Part shown: positions 33,642-39,552 of the stretch, piece by piece | Layout of the letters: every line of letters begins with the position of its first letter | Numbering within the stretch: the stretch's first letter is position 1 | Assembly: GCA_002307065.1 (NCBI GenBank) | Contig: DBTN01000048.1 | Location: 1 to 39,552, forward strand | DNA length: 39,552 nt | Source: Akkermansiaceae bacterium UBA1315 | GTDB taxonomy: Bacteria; Verrucomicrobiota; Verrucomicrobiia; Verrucomicrobiales; Akkermansiaceae | Direction of reading: 5' to 3' | The notes under the pieces: generated by a model | The model's input: only the letters and a program-made list of their open reading frames with translations | What the model was told of the DNA's origin: nothing | Database searches by the model: none | Program-made: the position numbers and the translations under genes

Positions 33642-33728
33642 GTGGCCGCGAGTGGCAACGGAATCGTTCTTGATCCGTGACTCGCCGGGCCACGAGAATA
33701 CGTGGCTTTCGGACGATGGAAAACCGGT

Positions 33729-35012
33729 TTAGGCCGCGTCTTGATCGGTACGGCGGCGGCGAATCGACGGTGGCCTTTCGCCGAGGACAACCGGTCGGTT
33801 GATCGTGACGGCTTCGATGTCTTCGCGGGATGGAACGTCGAACATCACGTCGAGCATCATTTTTTCGAAGATCGATCGAAGTGCGCGTGCGCCAGTTCCG
33901 CGGCGGACCGCTTCTTCGGCGAGAGCGCGAAGTGCGTCGCGGGTGACACGGAGTTTCACGCCATTCATGGCGAGCTGTTTGCCGTATTGTTTCACCAGAG
34001 CGTTTTTCGGCTCGGTGAGAATTGAAACCAGTTCGTCTTCCGTCAGTTTGCGGAGCGAGGAGATCACGGGCAGGCGGCCGATGAATTCTGGAATCAACCC
34101 GAAATGCAGCAAGTCTTCCGGTTGCACACGTTCGAGGATATTGACCGAAGGCGCGTCGAGGTCTTCGTAAGTCGCGCCGGTATGGAAACCGAGGGTGTTG
34201 GTGCCAAGACGACGCCGAACCAACTCTTCGAGTCCGACAAACGCGCCGCCGCAGATGAAGAGAATTTTCTCCGTGTTGACTTGGATGTATTCTTGCTGCG
34301 GGTGCTTGCGCCCGCCTTGCGGTGGGACGTTGCAGACGGTTCCTTCAAGAATTTTCAGCAAAGCTTGTTGAACCCCTTCGCCGGAGACGTCCCGGGTGAT
34401 GGAGACGTTTTCGGTCTTGCGGCCGATCTTGTCGATTTCATCGACGTAGATGATTCCGCGCTCGGCTTTCGCCACGTCGAAGTCGGCAGCTTGGAGGAGA
34501 CGCAAAATGATGTTTTCCACATCTTCACCGACGTAGCCGGCTTCGGTCAGCGTCGTGGCATCCACGATGCAAAAGGGAACGTCGAGCACGCGCGCCAAGG
34601 TGCGGGCGAGCAATGTTTTGCCAGAACCAGTTGGGCCAAGGAGCAGAATGTTCGATTTTTCGATCTCCACATCGCGGAATTCGTCGTCGAGTTTTGCACT
34701 GTCCTGGCGCAGGCGCTGGTAGTGGTTGTAAACGGCGACGGCGAGCACCTTTTTGGCGCTTTCCTGGCCGATGACAAACTCGTTGAGCTTATCGCGGATC
34801 GCAGAGGGAGAGGGGATTTTGAAACCGGTTTTTTCCGCAGGGGTGCGACCTTTTGGGGCGGCGGGAGCGCCAATTTCTTTTTCGAGGATGTTTGCGCAAA
34901 CGTCGATGCATTCGTTGCAGATATAAACGCCTGGGCCGGCGATCAATTTTTTGACCTCTGAGTGGCTTTTGCCACAGAAGGAACACATCGTCAGATTAGA
35001 AGCGCGAGCCAT
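33729..35012 (-). CDS. clpX: ClpX ATPase subunit of Clp protease
   Basis: 427 residues. The N-terminal zinc finger has C10, C13, C32 and C35 (CSFC, then CNEC). The AAA+ module follows with Walker A GPTGSGKT (126-133), Walker B in GIIYVDEIDKI, and the ClpP-binding loop region in ALLKILEGTVCNVPP to GGRKHPQQE. ClpX unfolds tagged substrates and feeds them to ClpP. It is third in the leftward tig-clpP-clpX cluster. A hairpin with a short T-run lies just upstream, so clpX may depend on readthrough or its own promoter. Confidence 0.97.
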   Translation of the reverse strand: MARASNLTMCSFCGKSHSEVKKLIAGPGVYICNECIDVCANILEKEIGAPAAPKGRTPAEKTGFKIPSPSAIRDKLNEFVIGQESAKKVLAVAVYNHYQRLRQDSAKLDDEFRDVEIEKSNILLLGPTGSGKTLLARTLARVLDVPFCIVDATTLTEAGYVGEDVENIILRLLQAADFDVAKAERGIIYVDEIDKIGRKTENVSITRDVSGEGVQQALLKILEGTVCNVPPQGGRKHPQQEYIQVNTEKILFICGGAFVGLEELVRRRLGTNTLGFHTGATYEDLDAPSVNILERVQPEDLLHFGLIPEFIGRLPVISSLRKLTEDELVSILTEPKNALVKQYGKQLAMNGVKLRVTRDALRALAEEAVRRGTGARALRSIFEKMMLDVMFDVPSREDIEAVTINRPVVLGERPPSIRRRRTDQDAA

Positions 35013-35030
35013 CGGAAATAGATTATGGGT

Positions 35031-35064
35031 GAAAAATGAGCGGATCCAACTCGTGGATCCGCTC
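35031..35064 (-). terminator. Hairpin between clpP and clpX, attenuator-like
   Basis: GAGCGGATCCA and TGGATCCGCTC (35038-35048 and 35054-35064) form a perfect 11-bp stem with a 5-base loop. In the leftward direction it is followed by ATTTTTC, a T5 run ending about 20 bp before the clpX start. It looks like a partial terminator that could lower clpX relative to clpP. Confidence 0.65.
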
Positions 35065-35099
35065 GAACTGAAAGCGTATGCAGAAGCAACGAAGCGGGA

Positions 35100-35777
35100 T
35101 CAGAGATCCGTCTTTTTATCTTCGAGAGCCGCAGCCACCACGTCGGGAAGTTGCTTGCGACTTTCGAGGACTTTATCGACGAGTCCATAGGCCACCGATT
35201 GCTCAGCGGTCATATAATTATCACGATCTGAATCGTTTTCAACCTCCGCGACGGTTTTGCCAGTGTGATGGGCAAGAATTCCGTTGAGGCGTTTTTTGAG
35301 GTTGAACATGAAACCGATCGTCCGTTCGACGTCGGAAGCGGTTCCTTGAGCACCACCGGAGACTTGGTGAATCATCACGTGGGAGTTCGGCAGGCAGAAA
35401 CGTTTGCCTTTGGTTCCCGCTGTGAGCAGCACGGAACCCATCGATGCGGCGATGCCGATGCAATAGGTGTTCACGTCACAGGTGAGGAACTGCATGGTGT
35501 CATACATCGCAAGGCCGGCCGTGACCGATCCACCCGGCGAGTTGATGTAAATGTGGATGTCCTTTTTCGGATCCTGCATTTGCAAAAACAGAAGCTGGGC
35601 GATCACGGAATTCGCCACGTAATCGTCAATCGCCGTGCCGATAAAAATGATCCGGTCCTTGAGCAGACGGGAGTAGATATCGAACGAGCGTTCTCCACGA
35701 CCGTCGGATTCGATCACGACCGGTACGTAGTAGCTATTGCGTGGGGCTGCCATGTTCGGCGACTGGAAATTATTCAT
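35100..35777 (-). CDS. clpP: ClpP protease subunit
   Basis: 225 residues from the ATG at 35777. The serine protease triad is Ser in IAASMGSVLL, His in SHVMIHQ, and Asp in NDSDRDNYM. The segment RGERSFDIYSRLLKDRIIF and INSPGGSVTAGLAM are typical. Its chosen start overlaps the tig stop (ATGAATAA), which suggests translational coupling; the ATG at 35753 would give a 217-residue protein closer to the family length. It forms the tetradecameric chamber fed by ClpX. Confidence 0.95.
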   Translation of the reverse strand: MNNFQSPNMAAPRNSYYVPVVIESDGRGERSFDIYSRLLKDRIIFIGTAIDDYVANSVIAQLLFLQMQDPKKDIHIYINSPGGSVTAGLAMYDTMQFLTCDVNTYCIGIAASMGSVLLTAGTKGKRFCLPNSHVMIHQVSGGAQGTASDVERTIGFMFNLKKRLNGILAHHTGKTVAEVENDSDRDNYMTAEQSVAYGLVDKVLESRKQLPDVVAAALEDKKTDL

Positions 35778-37098
35778 CGAGGGTAGCGTCATTTGTTTCC
35801 TCAACGGTGGCGTGCTCGACCAAGAAGTCAATGGCCTTACCGATGACCATCGAGCTGCGGATGTTGTTGATCCGGCCGGCGCGTTGCAGATCGCGGATGA
35901 ATTTTTTCGGAGCGACTTTGCGTTGAGTGGCGATCTGGGCGAGGTGATTGATCAACTCGTTGTCGCTTACGGTGATGTTTTCCGCGCGGGCGATTTCCTG
36001 AAGGATGAAGTTCGTGCGGAGGTTGGCGACCGCTTGGGTGCTGGCGCTGGCGAAAATTTCCGATTGTTGGGAGGAAATTTCGTCTTCCGTCATGCCGGAC
36101 TTGATGCCGCGATCGACCATGGCGTCGGCTTGCGACTGGGTTTCCTGGTTGATCAGTGCTTCTGGAAGTTCGAAGTCAGCGTTTTCGTTGAAATGGGTGA
36201 CGATTTGGTTGACCTTGGAGTCGTCGATTTTCCGTTTGCGCTCGGCTTGGAGGTTTTCGCGGATGATCGAGCGGATGTCGTCGATGGACTTGCCCGGAGC
36301 GAGTTTTGCGGCGAGTTCGTCGTTGAGTTCAGGAAGTTCGGCTTCCTTGAGTTCTTTGAGCGTGGTTTGGAAAACCAGTTCTTTTCCAGCGATGCCCGAA
36401 ACCGGGAAATCGTCAGGAAGCGTCACTTTGATTTCTTTCGAATCGCCGACGTTGAGGTCAACGAGTTGCACGGTGAAACCGGGAAGGAAGGCTTTTTCGT
36501 CGAGACGAACCCAGAAACCTTCGCGACCGGTCAGATAACCCGCGGATTTTCCGAGAAACTCGTCAGTCGGTTGGCCTTCGACTGTGGAAGTGTAGTCGAT
36601 GACCGCGAAGTCACCCATGGCTGCGGCGCGGCCTTCGATGTCTTTGAAATCGGCGAAACGCTCGCGGAGCGCTTGGAGTTGGGCGTCGACTTCTTCGTCG
36701 GGAAGCTCGGCCGATGGAACTTTGACCGTCAGGTTTTTGTAATCAGGAAGGGCGACCTCAGGGGCGAGGGTGAGAACGGCTTGGAAAGAAAGGGTGCCGT
36801 CTTCGTGATTGGTGACGTTTTCTGGCACGCCGAAATCGAGAACCTTGAGGGATTCTTGTTTCAACGCTTCGTCATAAGCTTCGTTGATCAGAGCGCCGTT
36901 GAGTTCTTCGGTGATCTCTTTTTCGAAACGCTTTTCGACGAGGGCGCGAGGGGCTTTCCCCGGACGGAAACCAGGGACTTTCGCCTTGCTGGCGTAGCCG
37001 CGGACGATTTGATCGCGTTGGCCGCTGACCTTTTCCGAAGGGATTTCCACGCGAAGGGTGGCGACGCATTTTGGCTGCTTCTCGACGACAATGTTCAT
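35770..37098 (-). CDS. tig: Trigger factor
   Basis: 442 residues in the usual three domains: the N-terminal ribosome-binding domain with the signature GFRPGKAP (about residues 43-50), a central FKBP-like prolyl isomerase domain (AMGDFAVIDYTSTVEG onward), and a helical C-terminal chaperone domain. It binds nascent chains at the ribosomal exit tunnel. It is first of the tig-clpP-clpX cluster, a conserved arrangement. No Shine-Dalgarno sequence precedes the ATG. Confidence 0.96.
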   Translation of the reverse strand: MNIVVEKQPKCVATLRVEIPSEKVSGQRDQIVRGYASKAKVPGFRPGKAPRALVEKRFEKEITEELNGALINEAYDEALKQESLKVLDFGVPENVTNHEDGTLSFQAVLTLAPEVALPDYKNLTVKVPSAELPDEEVDAQLQALRERFADFKDIEGRAAAMGDFAVIDYTSTVEGQPTDEFLGKSAGYLTGREGFWVRLDEKAFLPGFTVQLVDLNVGDSKEIKVTLPDDFPVSGIAGKELVFQTTLKELKEAELPELNDELAAKLAPGKSIDDIRSIIRENLQAERKRKIDDSKVNQIVTHFNENADFELPEALINQETQSQADAMVDRGIKSGMTEDEISSQQSEIFASASTQAVANLRTNFILQEIARAENITVSDNELINHLAQIATQRKVAPKKFIRDLQRAGRINNIRSSMVIGKAIDFLVEHATVEETNDATLDE

Positions 37099-37199
37099 AG
37101 TAAATTGGACCGGTTTCGTAGCCGGGACGGGGAAACTAGGAGATTTCCGGCGATCTTGTCAAACGAGGCGTTCAATTCCGGGCGAAAACCGCAAACCGC

Positions 37200-38036
37200 T
37201 TATTCGCTCGGCCCGGCCCACGCCCAGAGATTTGGATCGAGTTGGGTGCGTGCGGCAGCGGTGAGCGGCTCGGCGGAAGCGGGGTCTTTTAAGATCACAA
37301 AAACCGTGGAGCCGGAGCCGCTCATCAGCGCGGCGGCGGTTTCTTGGCGGCTGAGCAGCCAGTATTTCAGCTCTCCGAGAAAGCGGTGCTTTTCGAATAC
37401 GGGGCGTTCCAGATCATTGATCAGTGGGCCCCAAGGTGATTTTTGTTGGCCGTATTTGATTCCCTGCAGGCGGGCGGATTTTTCCCAACGTTGGTAAGCG
37501 TCTGGCGTGGAAACGGCGAATGACGGTTTGAATAAAAGCAGTGGAACGGAGGGCAAAGGTTCCACGGGTTCGAGGATTTCGCCACGGCCGGTGCAGCGCG
37601 CGGCTCCAGGAATCAGGAAAAACGGGATGTCCGATCCAAGCTCGGCGGCGATTGTCGAAAGTTCTTCTGCGGAAAGCGGCGCGTCGTTGAGCTGATTCAG
37701 ACCGAGCAGAGTTGTCGCCGCGTCACTGCTGCCGCCGCCAAGCCCTGCGCCGTGGGGAATGTTTTTCCGGAGAGAAATGCGGAGCGTGACGGGTTTCGCG
37801 GTGGCTTTTTCGTAGGCGCGGACGGCTCGGACGACGAGATTCGTCTCATCGGCGGGGACCGTGGGATCGTCGCACGAAAAGGAAAAGGACTCGGCGGTTT
37901 CGAACGTGATTTCGTCGGCAAGGCCGGGAAGTTTCACCATGAGCGTATTCAGCTCGTGAAAGCCGTCTTCACGTTTTTGAAGGACACGAAGAGAAGCGTT
38001 GAGCTTGGCAGGGGCAGAGAGGATGAGGGGTGTCAT
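37200..38036 (-). CDS. ispE: 4-diphosphocytidyl-2-C-methyl-D-erythritol kinase
   Basis: 278 residues, a GHMP kinase. The N-terminus LSAPAKLNASLRVLQKREDGFHEL and the ATP-binding loop PHGAGLGGGSSDAATTLL are diagnostic; the third motif is in LMSGSGSTVFVI. It phosphorylates CDP-methylerythritol in the MEP isoprenoid pathway. I start at the ATG at 38036, which overlaps the stop of the upstream laccase-domain gene by 4 bases (ATGA). The frame continues further upstream, but that part overlaps the neighbour. Confidence 0.94.
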   Translation of the reverse strand: MTPLILSAPAKLNASLRVLQKREDGFHELNTLMVKLPGLADEITFETAESFSFSCDDPTVPADETNLVVRAVRAYEKATAKPVTLRISLRKNIPHGAGLGGGSSDAATTLLGLNQLNDAPLSAEELSTIAAELGSDIPFFLIPGAARCTGRGEILEPVEPLPSVPLLLFKPSFAVSTPDAYQRWEKSARLQGIKYGQQKSPWGPLINDLERPVFEKHRFLGELKYWLLSRQETAAALMSGSGSTVFVILKDPASAEPLTAAARTQLDPNLWAWAGPSE

Positions 38037-38710
38037 GGTAAAAAATCGCGGACAATGAGAGCCATCATGCGACCGGTTTGGCCTTTTTCGATCCGGTAGC
38101 TGTAGTGACGGGAGAGATCCGAAGCGGTATTTTCGGCGGAGTCGACAAAATTGCCGATTTTCGCCCGATCGGCTTGGCGACCGATTTCGGCGGCGAAATC
38201 GATTTCGTAATCCGGGGGGCGGATGCAAGGGCTGAGAACCGCGGTGACATCCGCCGGTTCCGTTCCGAAATCGCGTTTCATTTGTTCCAATGCGGCGGCG
38301 AAAATATTGCCGGAGGTCCCATTTTTTCCCGAATGAAGCAGGCCAATGGCACCGGTTCGGGAATCGGCGAGCCAGATGGCACCGCAATCGGCGGCATAAA
38401 TGGCCAGCACCACACCGGTTTCGCGAGTGATCAGGCCGTCCACACCGGGGACGACGGGGAGGCCATCGGGGGCGATGATTTGGGGAGCTCCGGGAACGGT
38501 AGCAACGGCGGTTCCGTGGACTTGTTCGGCTCGCCACCAGGCTGAGCCGGGGGAAAATCGCTCAATTTCCATTTCATGAAACGGCCGGAGCGTCCGCATG
38601 GCGGCGTCGCGATCTCCGGTGATTTTTAAGTCGGGAACGCGCGGAATCCATGCCGCCCGCACGCCGGAAAGCGATTGGATGCTATCGAGAAAAGAAAACG
38701 CCTCCGTCAC
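38033..38710 (-). CDS. PgeF-like laccase-domain protein (YfiH family)
   Basis: 225 residues of the multicopper-polyphenol-oxidoreductase/PgeF family. Metal-ligand motifs are EQVHG, AADCGAIWL and LLHSGKNGT. The last is usually HAGWRG, so the Trp-Arg pair is replaced by Lys-Asn here. Characterised relatives act in peptidoglycan quality control or as purine nucleoside enzymes; which applies is unknown. It is translationally coupled to ispE through a 4-base overlap. Confidence 0.85.
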   Translation of the reverse strand: MTEAFSFLDSIQSLSGVRAAWIPRVPDLKITGDRDAAMRTLRPFHEMEIERFSPGSAWWRAEQVHGTAVATVPGAPQIIAPDGLPVVPGVDGLITRETGVVLAIYAADCGAIWLADSRTGAIGLLHSGKNGTSGNIFAAALEQMKRDFGTEPADVTAVLSPCIRPPDYEIDFAAEIGRQADRAKIGNFVDSAENTASDLSRHYSYRIEKGQTGRMMALIVRDFLP

Positions 38711-38785
38711 GACCGAGATCGTAAGGGAGGCGTTGAGGGTTCGCCAAGCCGGTTTTCCGGGGCGATGTGATTTGATTTCAGGGGG

Positions 38786-39247
38786 TCAGGCGAGCACTCG
38801 ACCGTGGATCGCGCGCTTGGTGTGCTCGACCGCTTCGGCTTCGTCTTCGTCCATTCCGGCAAGAATGCCGGCGAGGTCGGAGGCGATTTCCTTGCGCATT
38901 TTCGCCACCAGTTCGGTGCCTTTCGCGGTGATGCGGACCATGATTTTCCGGCGATCTTCGGCGGCGTGCATTCGCTCGACGTAAGACAGTTTTTCGAGAC
39001 GATCCACCAGGCCGGTGGCTGCCGCGGTGGAGTGGCCCATCTTTTTGGCGATATCCGACATCGTCAGATAATCTTCGCTCGAAAGATAGGTGAGGAGGAA
39101 GAACTGAGGAAACGAGACGTTCCCTTTGTTCAGTTCCGTGGATAGATTCAGGATGCAGCTTCTCTGGGTGAACAGAACGAAGTCAGCGAGGCGATCCGCG
39201 TCGGCGCGGACCGAGGCGCCCGGGGCGCTCGATTGGCTTAATTTCAT
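38786..39247 (-). CDS. MarR-family transcriptional regulator
   Basis: 153 residues with the MarR winged helix: FPQFFLLTYLSSEDYLTMSDIAKKMGHSTAAATGLVDRLEKL, then the wing with ERMHAAEDRRKIMVRITAKG. The flanking helices for dimerisation are present. MarR proteins usually repress an adjacent transporter or stress gene in response to small molecules. Here the neighbour upstream lies past the window edge, so the target cannot be named. It lies 75 bp upstream of the laccase-domain gene and may be separately transcribed. Confidence 0.92.
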   Translation of the reverse strand: MKLSQSSAPGASVRADADRLADFVLFTQRSCILNLSTELNKGNVSFPQFFLLTYLSSEDYLTMSDIAKKMGHSTAAATGLVDRLEKLSYVERMHAAEDRRKIMVRITAKGTELVAKMRKEIASDLAGILAGMDEDEAEAVEHTKRAIHGRVLA

Positions 39248-39451
39248 GTTGGCTGGTTGTAGGACTCACAGTTGGGACAAGTGAGGACGCGCAGTCATTT
39301 CAAACCAGCAGTACCCTGGGACGGGGCATTTGCTCGATTGTGAAAGAGTTTTTCAAAAAATGGCTGCAGGCCCAAGCGGGACTTTTTGAAATTAAGGAAA
39401 GGTCAGCCGCTTGGAAAGCAAAGAATTTGGGAAAAGCTAATTATTTTTTTA
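39248..39451. other. Non-coding or weakly coding stretch upstream of marR
   Basis: About 200 bp, probably with the marR promoter. A plus-strand frame opens at a GTG at 39340 and stays open to the window edge (VKEFFKKWLQAQAGLFEIKE and onward), but it has no ribosome-binding site and turns Arg/Gly-rich over the Pro-rich minus-strand frame. It contains an AT-rich run (TTATTTTTTTATC, 39441-39453). Confidence 0.3.
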
Positions 39452-39552
39452 TCATTCCGGGTCGTCTGTTGGAATTAAAGGACTTTCGGAAGGATCGTCC
39501 GAAACCGGTGCGGGAGCGGTTTTCGGGTCGGGTGAGGCGGGGGGAGGGGTCG
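39452..39552 (-). CDS. Possible Pro-rich C-terminus of a gene beyond the window
   Basis: On the minus strand a frame enters from the right edge and ends at TGA (39452-39454). It reads TPPPASPDPKTAPAPVSDDP, then SESPLIPTDDPE. A Pro/Ala/Asp-rich tail of this sort is common in secreted or envelope proteins. A T/A-rich run follows the stop. A competing plus-strand frame exists, so this is a weak call. Confidence 0.35.
   Translation of the reverse strand, partial: TPPPASPDPKTAPAPVSDDPSESPLIPTDDPE

Noticed and set aside
33689..33706. GCCACG-CGTGGC hairpin downstream of clpX
   Set aside because: Short stem without a T-run in the clpX direction; the strong bidirectional terminator at 33601-33641 explains the region better.

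Overview
The window looks like chromosomal DNA of a GC-rich Gram-negative bacterium, most probably a member of the Verrucomicrobiota. The reasons are the mix of an autotransporter, several lipoproteins, a MoxR/DUF58/BatA operon, a DUF1080 protein, a short FtsY, an ArsR-methyltransferase fusion beside metK-ahcY, and start codons that mostly lack a Shine-Dalgarno sequence. The phylum is inferred from gene content; the window has no 16S gene.

Layout. At 1-3.6 kb lies the 3' part of a very Gly-rich autotransporter whose passenger changes from GGX repeats to collagen-like GXY repeats. At 3.7-7.7 kb are a LysM lipoprotein, D-aminoacyl-tRNA deacylase, a cluster of DnaA-box-like sites in front of dnaB, an MntR-type regulator and a DnaQ-like exonuclease. 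At 7.75-8.8 kb is an AT-rich island with one unrecognised lipoprotein. At 8.8-16.1 kb a leftward MoxR-DUF58-BatA-VWA operon runs; it has been invaded at two gene junctions, once by a ParE/Phd-type toxin-antitoxin pair and once by a small four-helix-bundle (S23/IVS family) gene with terminal inverted repeats. At 16.3-17.9 kb is a short alpha operon (rpsM-rpsK-rpsD) that ends in a strong terminator without rpoA or rplQ. At 18-19.6 kb are a VapBC pair, a VOC protein and an MTH1-like Nudix hydrolase.

At 19.7-24.0 kb is the glycine cleavage operon gcvT-gcvH-gcvP. At 24.1-30.9 kb are a catalytically dead rhomboid-like protein, ftsY, a DUF1080 protein, bioF, a D,D-carboxypeptidase, a small lipoprotein, a DUF2233 protein and the ArsR-methyltransferase regulator. 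The regulator is divergent from metK-ahcY (30.9-33.6 kb) across 38 bp that hold a long palindrome. At 33.7-37.1 kb is the tig-clpP-clpX protein-quality-control cluster, and at 37.2-39.2 kb are ispE, a PgeF-like laccase-domain gene and a MarR regulator. The right edge probably enters another gene.

Three signals cut across the genes. The palindrome ACCGGT occurs about a hundred times, far above base-composition expectation, in genes of both strands and in intergenic DNA. A short repeat around AATCAAGAG marks both ends of the four-helix-bundle gene and reappears alone at three other gene borders, once supplying a stop codon and once a start codon. Shine-Dalgarno sequences are rare.
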